Assembly (NCBI GenBank): GCA_964552945.1
Contig: CAZKIP010000002.1
Coordinates: 62,001-126,000, forward strand
Length of the DNA: 64,000 nt
Direction of reading: 5' to 3'
Source: CAZEAB01 sp964552945
GTDB taxonomy: Archaea > Nanobdellota > Nanobdellia > Woesearchaeales > GW2011-AR9
In this document: positions 1 through 7,439 of the stretch, piece after piece
How the letters are laid out: every line of letters begins with the position of its first letter
Numbering within the stretch: position 1 is the first letter of the stretch
Position numbers and translations under genes: made by a program
Notes under the pieces: model-generated
Database searches by the model: none
What the model saw: the letters and a program-made list of their open reading frames with translations, nothing else
What the model was told of the DNA's origin: nothing

Positions 1-1762
1 TAACTAATCCAGAGAGAATAACTCCAATTAAAGTTCCACCAAGAGCTTTGATTCCGAAAAATAATCCTACCAATAAAGGTGCACCAATTGCGATGATAGC
101 AGGAAGAATCATGTTTCTTAAAGCTGCTACGGTTACAATATCAACACATTTACCATATTCGGGTTTTTCTTTACCGCTCATTAAACCTTTAATTTCTTTG
201 AATTGTCTCCTTACCTCAAGAACAATTGCGTGAGCACTTGAACCAACTGCAGTCATTAAAACAGCTGAGAAAGCGAAAGGTAACATTGCTCCAAAGAATA
301 GACCAATTAGAACTGAAGGGTCTGTTAGAAGGAAAACCATCGGTTCCTTAACAACATGACTAATCTCTTGCGTGAAAGCTGCGAAAAGAGCTAGTGCTCC
401 TAAAGCTGCAGAACCAATTGCATAACCTTTGGTAACAGCTTTTGTAGTGTTTCCAACTGCATCTAATTCATCGGTAACTTTTCTTACACTAGGATCTAAC
501 TTTGACATCTCTGCAATTCCACCAGCGTTATCTGTGATTGGACCATAGCTATCTAAAGCAATGATTAATCCTGTCAGAGACAACATACTTACTGCTGCAA
601 TAGCAATTCCATAAATTCCAGCGAAGTAAAAAGCAGCAACAATTCCTGCGATAATAACTAAGCTAGGAACAATTGTAGACTGCATTCCTACAGCTAATCC
701 AGTAATTAAGTTTGTACCTGCTCCAGTTACGGAAGATTCAGCAATCTGTTGAACTGGTTTATACTTAGTACTTGTGTAATACTCTGTAACTACATTTATT
801 AAAATTGTAATCACTAATCCCACCATAGCTGCTAAAAACAAGTTTAAAGGATTATTTGTGTAAACTGTTACAAAATAAAATCCAACTGCAGAAATAACTC
901 CTGATGCAATTAGACCTTTGTATAAAGCACCCATAACACTTCTTGATTTACCTAAACGAACAAACCATGTTCCAATGATAGAACCAATTACAGCTACTGC
1001 ACCTAACATTAATGGGTACTCAACAGCCATATTAAAGTTACTGCTCACTGAAGGGATTAAAGCTAGAAGCATTGCTGCAAGTAAAGTTACAACATAAGTT
1101 TCATACAAATCAGCGCCCATACCAGCACAATCTCCAACATTATCTCCTACATTGTCTGCGATAGTTGCAGGATTTCTTGGATCATCTTCTGGAATTCCTT
1201 TCTCAACTTTTCCAACTAAATCTGCTCCAACGTCTGCTGCTTTAGTGAAGATTCCTCCTCCAACCCTGGCAAACAGAGAAATAAGAGATGCTCCAAATCC
1301 TAGACCAACTAGCATAGCAGGATCTTTGTAAATTGAATAAAATACGCTTACAGCCAATAGAGCTAAACCAACAACGGCCATTCCAGTTACAGAACCACCT
1401 TTGAAAGCCACATCTAAAGCTTCTGACAATCCTTTCTTTGCAGTTTCTGCAGTTCTTACGTTTGCTCTTACAGAAATGCTCATCCCAATAAAACCGGAAA
1501 GGCCCGAGAGGATTGCTCCAAATAAAAATCCGGAAGCTATCGGCCAGCTAAATAACCACCAGAGTATCGCTGCAATAACTACAGCAAATATGGCAATCGT
1601 TCTATATTGCCTAGCCATATATGCCATCGCACCTTCACGGATGGCGTTAGAAATATCCTTCATCTTTTGACTACCAGGATCTACTTTCATAATCTTCACA
1701 GAAAGGTAACCTGCATAAAGTACAGCTACCAAACCAATTACTATTGCTATAATGTCTATCAT
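1..1762 (-). CDS. hppA: Membrane-bound proton-translocating pyrophosphatase (3' end outside window)
   Basis: Hydrolyses cytoplasmic pyrophosphate and pumps ions across the membrane. About 587 N-terminal residues are present; the C-terminus lies beyond base 1. The reverse strand reads as a multi-spanning membrane protein with the family signatures DVGADLVGKVE, then DPRNPATIADNVGDNVGDC, then GADLYE. At the site that separates K+-dependent from K+-independent enzymes it reads GNTTKAVTKGYA; the Lys after GNTT is the K+-independent form (family knowledge). The start at 1762 has a GAGGTG ribosome site just upstream and a TATA box at 1810-1820. H+ rather than Na+ transport is inferred from the K+-independent type. 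Confidence 0.96.
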   Translation of the reverse strand, partial: MIDIIAIVIGLVAVLYAGYLSVKIMKVDPGSQKMKDISNAIREGAMAYMARQYRTIAIFAVVIAAILWWLFSWPIASGFLFGAILSGLSGFIGMSISVRANVRTAETAKKGLSEALDVAFKGGSVTGMAVVGLALLAVSVFYSIYKDPAMLVGLGFGASLISLFARVGGGIFTKAADVGADLVGKVEKGIPEDDPRNPATIADNVGDNVGDCAGMGADLYETYVVTLLAAMLLALIPSVSSNFNMAVEYPLMLGAVAVIGSIIGTWFVRLGKSRSVMGALYKGLIASGVISAVGFYFVTVYTNNPLNLFLAAMVGLVITILINVVTEYYTSTKYKPVQQIAESSVTGAGTNLITGLAVGMQSTIVPSLVIIAGIVAAFYFAGIYGIAIAAVSMLSLTGLIIALDSYGPITDNAGGIAEMSKLDPSVRKVTDELDAVGNTTKAVTKGYAIGSAALGALALFAAFTQEISHVVKEPMVFLLTDPSVLIGLFFGAMLPFAFSAVLMTAVGSSAHAIVLEVRRQFKEIKGLMSGKEKPEYGKCVDIVTVAALRNMILPAIIAIGAPLLVGLFFGIKALGGTLIGVILSGLV

Positions 1763-1809
1763 ATTTGTGACACCTCTGTCATCTTTATTTTTATTCGGGA
1801 AGCGAAATG

Positions 1810-1820
1810 ATTTATATATT
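1810..1820 (-). promoter_or_regulatory. TATA box for hppA
   Basis: AATATATAAAT on the minus strand. It predicts transcription from about 1785, leaving a short leader that carries the GAGGTG ribosome site. Confidence 0.6.
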
Positions 1821-1856
1821 TTGTTGTTAATTTATCGAATTTTTACTAATCACAAC

Positions 1857-1866
1857 TTTTATAATA
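1857..1866 (+). promoter_or_regulatory. TATA box for the gene at 1888
   Basis: TTTTATAATA centred 26 nt before ATG 1888, implying a leaderless mRNA. Together with the hppA box it makes this a divergent promoter region. Confidence 0.55.
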
Positions 1867-1887
1867 CATTCAATATCATTTCCTCGG

Positions 1888-2241
1888 ATGAAAACGCAAA
1901 CAAGTACAAAACCAACTGATGAAACTTCATTTAAAGGAATTAGAATTCCCGCTAAATCTCTATTACATTTTGTTCGATCAATTCCAGTTATAGATAATCC
2001 TCATAGGTCTCAGGAATCTATAGGATTGGTTGAATTAACAATGAATTCTGGAAAAGTTCATGGGGTATATACTCTTATTGGAAGAAACGAACGTGGAACA
2101 GAAGTTTATTGCACCGATAAACAAGCAGAGCACAATGGCACTAATTATGGAGTTGGATTAAGGTTAGTAACCAGTGCCAATTCAATAAAAGAAATAACTG
2201 TTGCTATTGATCCTGGTTATGCAAGAAGGTACGGTAATTAG
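1888..2241 (+). CDS. Hypothetical protein, 117 aa
   Basis: I do not recognise the family. The first ~15 residues are polar and rich in Thr/Ser. The rest alternates short hydrophobic stretches with Gly/Asn turns, suggesting a small soluble beta-rich domain. No signal peptide or membrane segment. The start is supported by a TATA box 26 nt upstream. It is divergent from hppA and ends 4 nt before the convergent PIN-domain gene. Confidence 0.6.
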   Translation: MKTQTSTKPTDETSFKGIRIPAKSLLHFVRSIPVIDNPHRSQESIGLVELTMNSGKVHGVYTLIGRNERGTEVYCTDKQAEHNGTNYGVGLRLVTSANSIKEITVAIDPGYARRYGN

Positions 2242-2245
2242 AAAT

Positions 2246-2617
2246 TCAATTAACTAAAATAATTCTCTTTTTTTGTCTTATTGTTAAGTAAGGTTTCTCC
2301 AACCTTTTCTTTAATTCAACATCTTGAGTTAATACCAGATAACCTTTTTTAGAATAATCCACAAGAGCATCGTCAACATCTCCCTCACTAGGTAATGTCT
2401 TAATTTTTTTAACTTCTAGCAATTTTAAAGATAACTTGGCAGAATCTTTATACTTTCTTCTTTGCTCTCCCATAATCTTCTCTAATTCCTTAATAGTACC
2501 TTCCAATACAAAAATTTGATAAGAAAAGTTACAAGCTTCTTTCAAAGATGCAAAAACATCTATCCCTACTAGATTAACTGCCATCAAAGCATTTGTATCA
2601 ATTATTACTTTTTTCAT
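2246..2617 (-). CDS. PIN-domain ribonuclease-like protein
   Basis: A 123-aa PIN domain. The acidic residues that bind the catalytic metal in this family can be seen: D7 in IIDTNAL, E44, D80/D82/D83 in GDVDDALVD and D99 in LTQDVELK. The pattern is closer to the archaeal Fcf1/Utp24-like (rRNA-processing) group than to classic VapC toxins, and no antitoxin-like partner is adjacent. The start overlaps the 3' end of the upstream membrane-protein gene by 20 bp, so the two are probably translated from one mRNA. Substrate unknown. Confidence 0.82.
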   Translation of the reverse strand: MKKVIIDTNALMAVNLVGIDVFASLKEACNFSYQIFVLEGTIKELEKIMGEQRRKYKDSAKLSLKLLEVKKIKTLPSEGDVDDALVDYSKKGYLVLTQDVELKKRLEKPYLTIRQKKRIILVN

Positions 2618-3410
2618 TTAATTTCACCCAATGACGCCAAAACAATTTTGTGGCCGCTTGGAGTATTATAAATAGAATTAATAATCCTATACTTAAAACA
2701 TACGATTTTCCTTCGAAATAAAATATTAAATATATTGGAATAGTAGAAAGGGTGGTTAATAAAACAAAGATTGGTCCCATTCTAGAAACTTTTTCTATAG
2801 TAAAATTTAACCAAGAAGCTATGAAACTTTTCCAACTCTTAATTGTACACACTCCTACTCCAGCAAGGAAAAAATAATAATACATCGCTGACAAAACAAA
2901 AAGGAAATAAATCTCATTTGGAATTATTTGCTGTTGCATTCCTTTAATCATAATTTTTTCTCCAAAAAAGTATATTGTCAAAACAAAAAGGAAACTGAAT
3001 AAAAGAACCATGCTGGAATATTTTAACCAATGTTTTTTCCAAGAAGTATCTTTTCTAACTATTTTCTCTACCAAAACCCATAAGGACCAATTTAAGGTTA
3101 GTAAAATAAATAATATGCTTCCAATGAAATAATAAACAAATTTTTTTATGTTGTTATAATGATCAATTACTTTCTGCTCGTTAGGTAAAAATGTTCCTCC
3201 CTCTTGAATACTATTTAAATTAAAGTTTGCATCTTGTAACGGAGAAATTATACCAATGACCTCTTCCATAATCTTGTACTGGAATACTCCTATGCTGAAA
3301 AGTATAGAAGCAACAACTATTAATTGTAAAAATAACAGAATCATCACTTTTCCAGGATTTCTCTTAACTGAATCAATAAAATTCCTAAAACTCTTATTTA
3401 ACAAAGCCAT
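2598..3410 (-). CDS. Polytopic membrane protein of unknown function, 270 aa
   Basis: About six hydrophobic segments (roughly residues 22-45, 88-112, 130-150, 165-188, 212-232, 238-258). A polar loop of about 45 residues between the first two segments is probably extracytoplasmic. Layout and loop composition resemble the membrane protein encoded at 36896-37681, so the two may be paralogues. A TATA-like CTTTAAAC lies about 26 nt upstream of the start. First gene of a two-gene operon with the PIN-domain gene. Confidence 0.7.
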   Translation of the reverse strand: MALLNKSFRNFIDSVKRNPGKVMILLFLQLIVVASILFSIGVFQYKIMEEVIGIISPLQDANFNLNSIQEGGTFLPNEQKVIDHYNNIKKFVYYFIGSILFILLTLNWSLWVLVEKIVRKDTSWKKHWLKYSSMVLLFSFLFVLTIYFFGEKIMIKGMQQQIIPNEIYFLFVLSAMYYYFFLAGVGVCTIKSWKSFIASWLNFTIEKVSRMGPIFVLLTTLSTIPIYLIFYFEGKSYVLSIGLLILFIILQAATKLFWRHWVKLNEKSNN

Positions 3411-3422
3411 AGCTAGAAGAAA

Positions 3423-3530
3423 CTAATTAGTGTTTAAAGGCTTTACTATTTTTTCTAATTCACTGAAAGGTTCTACCAATTTTTGCTTTTGCCAATCCTC
3501 CAAGTGTCTCTCATAATACCAAGAGAGTTT
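3423..3530 (-). pseudogene. Out-of-frame continuation of the gene at 3473-3679
   Basis: The -1/+2 frame reads SWYYERHLEDW, then QKQKLVEPFSELEKIV, then KPLNTN and a stop at 3423. This is aromatic, charged, coding-like sequence with no start codon of its own. Joining it at about 3519-3530 to the upstream frame gives a coherent C-terminus. Confidence 0.45.
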
Positions 3531-3679
3531 ACTGAAGAGACTCCAACCACCACTCTTTTCGAGTTTGATGAGAAGACCACTTCTGATTTTTGCTTTATCC
3601 TTGCATCATTTATTGCACTAATTATTTCTCGTTCCGACAAGTGAAACGATTCCAATCCAAGTAATTCTTTTAAGGCCAT
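3473..3679 (-). CDS. Small conserved-looking protein, probably frameshifted
   Basis: A 68-aa frame beginning MALKELLGLESFHLS, with a helix then an EVVFSSNSKRVVVGV beta-hairpin. The last ~20 residues (from SLGIMRD) look unlike the rest, and another frame on the same strand continues with sensible protein sequence (see 3423-3530). The intact protein was probably about 85 aa. Either a real frameshift or an assembly error near 3519-3530. Function unknown. It follows the small gene 3685-3864 by 5 nt. Confidence 0.5.
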   Translation of the reverse strand: MALKELLGLESFHLSEREIISAINDARIKQKSEVVFSSNSKRVVVGVSSVNSLGIMRDTWRIGKSKNW

Positions 3680-3684
3680 AATTG

Positions 3685-3864
3685 TTAGAATATAAATTGC
3701 TCCTCTTTGAGTGCTTCTTCATATCCCTTCATGAACCCCTCTTCTCCGCTGGTCAAAGCTCCCTTCTCAACCAAATCTTGTCTAGATTTCTTTGAATAAA
3801 CTCCTTTATCTTCATCTTTCCTGCGAAGCAGGTGAAGAAGATGACTCTTTCTCCATGTACGCAT
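3685..3864 (-). CDS. Small protein with a YSK...LVE...EEGFMKGY motif, 59 aa
   Basis: The start is the ATG at 3864, preceded by a GGGGTGG ribosome site; an upstream GTG at 3873 would add three residues. The second half reads VYSKKSRQDLVEKGALTSGEEGFMKGYEEA when joined across its pieces VYSKKSRQDLVE and GALTSGEEGFMKGYEEA. A closely similar segment occurs in the protein at 15544-15924. The N-terminal third is basic (RTWRKSHLLHLLRRK). Divergent from the AbrB/PhoU regulator gene. Function unknown. Confidence 0.6.
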   Translation of the reverse strand: MRTWRKSHLLHLLRRKDEDKGVYSKKSRQDLVEKGALTSGEEGFMKGYEEALKEEQFIF

Positions 3865-3905
3865 TATAACCACCCCAACCGAATATTTTCTAATAATCTA
3901 GAAAA

Positions 3906-3943
3906 GATTTAAATATAAATACATTTACTAAATAGTATATATA
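3906..3943. promoter_or_regulatory. Divergent promoter region
   Basis: Two TATA-like elements. ATTTATATTTAAAT on the minus strand (about 3906-3921) serves 3864. AGTATATATA on the plus strand (3934-3943) serves 3977. Confidence 0.5.
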
Positions 3944-3976
3944 GGTATATTTCACCCATATGCCCTTACTTTAAAA

Positions 3977-4951
3977 ATGGGATATCGAAAATTAATTTCT
4001 TTCGGAAAGAACAGTTACGTTATTTCTTTACCTAAGCAGTGGATTAAAGATTGTAATCTAAAAAAGGGAGATTTGATTCATGTTGAGGAGAGTTCTGATA
4101 GTTTAATTGTTTCTCCACAATCATCTGAAGCTAAAACTGAGGATAAGGAGTTAACCATTTATGTAGACGGAAAGGATATTAAACAAATTAAGCGGGAAAT
4201 TATTGGTGGTTACATTAGAAATAATACAACTATTATTCTCAAAGGAGATAGTATCAAAGAAAATGCGATGGTTTTACAATCTGTAATTCAAGGTTTGATT
4301 GCTTTGGAAGTAATGGAACAAACTACCAAAATGATTGTTGCTAAAGATTTTTTGAATATTGAAGGCGTTTCAACAAAATCAGTTATTAGAAAAATGGACA
4401 TTATCACAAGATCTATGTTGAGTGATTGTGAAAAAATGTTTGAAGAAGATAATTATGAAAACATTAATTATCGTGATAATGATGTTAATAAACTCACTTT
4501 TCTTATCTATAGAATTGTTCGTTTTGGTTTAGATAATACTTTTTATATGAAAAAGACATTTGATTTAACTCCCCTAAATTTACTTACGCTGTGGGGGCTT
4601 GCATATGACATTGAATCTGTAGCTGATGAAGCAAAGAGAATTGCTAGATATCTACAAAGAATGTCTCTTAATAAGAAGCAACAGAAAGAATTCTTAAAAA
4701 TATTAACCGAAATTAGGAAATCTTATTTGAAGATGATGAAAGCTTTTTATGATGGAGATTTGGTTTTGGTGCATGAAGTTTTCGTTAGGAAAAGCGAAAT
4801 TGTAAAAATGTGTGACGAATTTTATCTTAAACATCGTCCAGTTCAATGGGTTGGTTTTTTAATAGAAAGAACAAAAGGCGCCATTGGACATATAAGTCAT
4901 ATTGGCCGAGTTATTTATCATGGTGATATTGTTGATATGAAGCAAGGATAA
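3977..4951 (+). CDS. AbrB/PhoU-domain transcriptional regulator
   Basis: N-terminal SpoVT/AbrB-type DNA-binding fold (residues ~1-50: GYRKLISFGKNSYVISLPK, then LKKGDLIHVEES). A linker follows, then a helical PhoU-like domain (~100-320). This architecture is common in archaea and is linked to phosphate uptake control (family knowledge). No pst genes are in the window, so the target here is unknown. A single-gene unit followed by the tRNA-Leu gene. Confidence 0.85.
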   Translation: MGYRKLISFGKNSYVISLPKQWIKDCNLKKGDLIHVEESSDSLIVSPQSSEAKTEDKELTIYVDGKDIKQIKREIIGGYIRNNTTIILKGDSIKENAMVLQSVIQGLIALEVMEQTTKMIVAKDFLNIEGVSTKSVIRKMDIITRSMLSDCEKMFEEDNYENINYRDNDVNKLTFLIYRIVRFGLDNTFYMKKTFDLTPLNLLTLWGLAYDIESVADEAKRIARYLQRMSLNKKQQKEFLKILTEIRKSYLKMMKAFYDGDLVLVHEVFVRKSEIVKMCDEFYLKHRPVQWVGFLIERTKGAIGHISHIGRVIYHGDIVDMKQG

Positions 4952-5015
4952 TTTTATAAATAGCTTTCATTTTTTGTTTGAAACTTACTAAATAGAGGAC
5001 ACCTGTGTACAGATT

Positions 5016-5116
5016 GCGGGGATAGCAAAGTCTGGTCAAACGCGCAGGACTTAAGAATGAAAATTAAGTTATCCTGTCCTTTAGTAGGTTCGAGGGTTCA
5101 AATCCCTTTCCCCGCA
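5016..5116 (+). tRNA. tRNA-Leu(UAA) with a 15-nt intron
   Basis: The acceptor stem GCGGGGA pairs with TCCCCGC at the 3' end; discriminator A at 5116, no encoded CCA. The anticodon stem CAGGA (5045-5049) pairs with TCCTG (5072-5076). The anticodon is TAA at 5052-5054. A long variable arm (GTCCTTTAGTAGG region) fits the leucine class. An intron interrupts at position 37/38. The TATA-like ACTAAATAG lies about 27 nt upstream and a T8 run follows. Confidence 0.93.
5056..5070 (+). other. tRNA-Leu intron, 15 nt, position 37/38
   Basis: Folds as a BHB: outer helix = anticodon stem; central helix CTTA/TAAG; 3-nt bulges AG^A and TT^A; and a 2-bp intron helix closed by GAAA. Removal leaves a normal 7-nt loop CTTAAGA. 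Confidence 0.88.
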
Positions 5117-5117
5117 C

Positions 5118-5125
5118 TTTTTTTT
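5118..5125 (+). terminator. T8 run after tRNA-Leu
   Basis: Eight T residues immediately after the tRNA 3' end, as expected of archaeal intrinsic termination. Confidence 0.5.
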
Positions 5126-5258
5126 AAAAGATGGTGTGAATAATTGGAGGTAGTGTTTTTTACGTTCTGTAAATAAAGATGTTTTTAGTTTTTTATAAAA
5201 AGGGAGAATTATCTATTTTCAACATAATGTTTAAAAAAAAGCATACTTTTTAGTATAT

Positions 5259-5621
5259 ATGGTTGAAGAAAGAAGAATTAACGTGCCTCTACTTTCAGAC
5301 ATTGTAGTATGTGAGTTTAACGCTTCTGGACGTAGGGTTTTTAACCCCGGCCATTGGAATGGCTACCAGCTTTTTAAAGATCATGAAGAAGTTCTTATCG
5401 CTCTTGGAAGAAAAAAGTGGTCGAGTGATGGTGGATATTTTATTGAAGAAATAACTGGATGGGTGGATTATACAGATTGCTTGAGAGCAGGATTCGCTAA
5501 AGATGGTTCCAGAATTTATGTTCGCCCACATCTGAAAGTAATGGTACCATTAGCCAGGAAGATTGCAGAGGCTGTTGAAAAAGACCGCCGCTTAGATTAC
5601 CCTGTTCGACTTATGATTTAA
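5259..5621 (+). CDS. Hypothetical protein, 120 aa
   Basis: Not recognised. Soluble, rich in aromatic and charged residues (NPGHWNGYQLF, KKWSSDGGYFIEEITGW), ending in an amphipathic helix. ATG 5259 lies 26 nt after the TATA-like TGTTTAAAAA. The gene sits between tRNA-Leu and a short sequence resembling the tRNA 3' end (5706-5728), so it could be cargo of a decayed insertion; that is speculation. About 170 bp of AT-rich sequence without a clear gene follows. Confidence 0.55.
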   Translation: MVEERRINVPLLSDIVVCEFNASGRRVFNPGHWNGYQLFKDHEEVLIALGRKKWSSDGGYFIEEITGWVDYTDCLRAGFAKDGSRIYVRPHLKVMVPLARKIAEAVEKDRRLDYPVRLMI

Positions 5622-5705
5622 TTTAAAGTAAAATAAGTAATTCGTAGAATGCAATGTCAAAGTTTTAGACAATAACCTCCAATAATTGCTATATTCAATT
5701 CTTTA

Positions 5706-5728
5706 AATAATCCTCTCCGCACTTTTTT
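5706..5728 (+). repeat. Sequence resembling the tRNA-Leu 3' end plus its T-run
   Basis: AATAATCCTCTCCGCACTTTTTT compares with the tRNA-Leu end and its T-run. CCGCACTTTTTT is identical in both, with partial match upstream. It could be an attachment-site remnant, a decayed tRNA end, or chance. Confidence 0.25.
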
Positions 5729-5789
5729 CTTCATTATAGAGATTACACTTCCATAATCTTTTAATTACCCTTTTTATTTTTATAAGTAA

Positions 5790-6971
5790 ATGAATATAGA
5801 ATTAAACCCTGATAGAATAAAAACAAGGTATACAACTTCTGCCGCTCCTGCATTTGGTTCTATAACTTCTGCACATATGTTTATAATGGACGCAGTGGGA
5901 AAATGGACTTCTCCTGTCAATTGGGAAGGTGAATGGACCTCTCCAAGAATTGTTCCTTTTCAAAACTTTAACTTAATGCCCGATTCTGATATTTTTAATT
6001 ATGGTACAAGCTTATTTGAAGGTGGTAAAGCTAACGAAATTGATGGGGATTTATACCTCTGGCGTCCTGAAATGAATGCTGAGAGAATGCAACGTGGTGC
6101 ATCAAGAATTATGTTGCCTTGTCCATCTATAGATGATCAAATTGCCGGAATGGAAGCTTTGCTCGATATTGATAGATTGTACGTTCCAAAGAAAGAAGAC
6201 GGGTCAGATTTTGCTGAAACGCCTACTTACATTCGCCCAATTTTAATTGGGACTGAAAGAAAACTTGGTGTTAAACATGGTTCTTTAGCTAGGTATGTTA
6301 TATACGTGAAAATGGGTGGTTCGTATTTTAAAGATCCAGTCAAATTATGGTTACAAGATGAGTTTCACCGAGGTAGCAATGCAGGAGATGCTAAGATGGG
6401 TGGGAATTATGCCATGCATGTTTTACCAAAAGCAATTGCTTCTACTTTAGGAGCTCATGAAGTTCTTTACTTAGATCATTCTAATCAATATTTAAGAGAA
6501 ACTGGTGCTTCCAACATTTTTGTTGATAGTCTTGGAGGAGTTATGTTTCCAAATTTTGGTGACGGAGTTCTTGATTCAAACACTGTAAAAACATTCCTTG
6601 AATTAAAAAAGCACCTTGCCCGAGATAAAGTAAAGATTCAACAACGTGACCTTGGATTATATGAATTGTTAAAAGGTATTGATTCTGGCTTAGTAAAAGG
6701 CATAGGTGCAGTTGGTAATGCTGCTTGTGTATCTCCTGTAGTTGGATTAGTAGTGAAAAAAGATTCTGGTATATATAGGACGTATAGAACTATTTTTGAT
6801 GATATGCGAAGACAAGGAAAAATTGCTGAAGATGAAAGAACGATTGAAATTCATGTAAATGGCCCTTCTAAGTCCACTATGACTATGCAAAATACTTTGA
6901 TTGGGATGCAAACTGGTAGGATTTCTGCTCCTAAAGGCTGGTTAAGGAAAGTTGAAAGAGATTTCAAATAG
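5790..6971 (+). CDS. ilvE: Class IV (branched-chain type) aminotransferase
   Basis: PLP-dependent transaminase of the BCAT type, moving the amino group between branched-chain amino acids and 2-oxoglutarate. 393 aa, slightly longer than most BCATs. Seen: FNYGTSLFEGGKA near residues 69-81, the PLP lysine region AGDAKMGGNYAMHVLP with K202, and LRETGASNIF with E237. The usual GTG before the lysine reads GSNAG. A TATA-like CTTTTAATTA lies about 28 nt before ATG 5790. No other branched-chain biosynthesis genes are in the window, so a catabolic or salvage role is equally possible. Confidence 0.85.
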   Translation: MNIELNPDRIKTRYTTSAAPAFGSITSAHMFIMDAVGKWTSPVNWEGEWTSPRIVPFQNFNLMPDSDIFNYGTSLFEGGKANEIDGDLYLWRPEMNAERMQRGASRIMLPCPSIDDQIAGMEALLDIDRLYVPKKEDGSDFAETPTYIRPILIGTERKLGVKHGSLARYVIYVKMGGSYFKDPVKLWLQDEFHRGSNAGDAKMGGNYAMHVLPKAIASTLGAHEVLYLDHSNQYLRETGASNIFVDSLGGVMFPNFGDGVLDSNTVKTFLELKKHLARDKVKIQQRDLGLYELLKGIDSGLVKGIGAVGNAACVSPVVGLVVKKDSGIYRTYRTIFDDMRRQGKIAEDERTIEIHVNGPSKSTMTMQNTLIGMQTGRISAPKGWLRKVERDFK

Positions 6972-7045
6972 TAATCTTTAAATAAGAATTCGAGATTTTC
7001 TAAAATATTGCCTCTGTGGCTTAGCGGTATAGCGCTACCTTGGTA

Positions 7046-7063
7046 TCTCTTTGGAGGACAAAG
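7046..7063 (+). other. tRNA-Thr intron 1, 18 nt, position 37/38
   Basis: Removal leaves the loop TTGGTAA. Central pairing TTG/CAA and an intron hairpin CTC-TTTG-GAG give a relaxed BHB rather than a perfect one. Confidence 0.8.
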
Positions 7064-7085
7064 AGGTAGAGGTCCCGAGTTCAAT

Positions 7086-7114
7086 TGATGGTTAACAATG
7101 TTACCATATGAAAA
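7086..7114 (+). other. tRNA-Thr intron 2, 29 nt, T-loop position 59/60
   Basis: The T-loop TTCAAT|T is split. Central helix TTCA/TGAA, flanking bulges AT^T and AA^T, outer helix the T-stem. The intron itself forms ATGGT(T)AAC paired with GTTACCAT. Removal restores the loop TTCAATT. Confidence 0.85.
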
Positions 7115-7189
7115 TCTCGGCAGAGGCTTTTTCTTTTATCTTAAAACTAAATGAAATGTTTAAATAATACTTTGAAAAATTCTACCATC

Positions 7190-7402
7190 ATGCAAAAAGA
7201 TGAACCACTTGAAAGTTCGATAAGAAATTGTATTGAAATTAATGCAGCAATGCAGTTAACATTGTCTAAAGAGAATTGGTGCGGCAATTGGGGAGATAAC
7301 AATGAGTGTCCTTATAGGGATAACAACAGAATATATCAAGGCCTAGGGGATTTCAAAGGATGTGATTACAAACGCATAATCAGTAAAAATCAATCCCTAT
7401 AA
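7190..7402 (+). CDS. Small hypothetical protein, 70 aa, Cys/Trp-rich centre
   Basis: ATG 7190 is chosen because the TATA-like TGTTTAAATAA (7157-7167) lies about 28 nt upstream; the in-frame ATG at 7151 would sit before that box. The centre NWCGNWGDNNECPYRDNN has two cysteines, with a third in FKGCDYK; these might bind a metal. Family not recognised. Follows tRNA-Thr and precedes nurA. Confidence 0.5.
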   Translation: MQKDEPLESSIRNCIEINAAMQLTLSKENWCGNWGDNNECPYRDNNRIYQGLGDFKGCDYKRIISKNQSL

Positions 7403-7439
7403 CCCAAATCTTAATTAACCACTTACCTTTAAAAAAAAC

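Larger units (their letters stand above)
7010..7128 (+). tRNA. tRNA-Thr(GGU) with two introns
   Basis: GCCTCTG (7010-7016) pairs with CAGAGGC (7121-7127); discriminator U at 7128, typical of archaeal tRNA-Thr. The anticodon stem CTACC (7035-7039) pairs with GGTAG (7065-7069); the anticodon GGT is at 7042-7044. The T-stem CCGAG (7075-7079) pairs with CTCGG (7116-7120). Two insertions, in the anticodon loop and the T-loop, restore a perfect 72-nt tRNA when removed. TATA-like TCTTTAAATAAG lies about 29 nt upstream; a T-rich tail follows. Confidence 0.92.

Noticed and set aside
1401..1810. Plus-strand open frames opposite hppA
   Set aside because: They lie on the strand opposite a clear hppA reading frame and have no family features.
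2246..2617. PIN gene as the toxin of a VapBC pair
   Set aside because: No small antitoxin frame precedes it; it overlaps a membrane-protein gene, and its sequence looks more like Fcf1-type PIN proteins.
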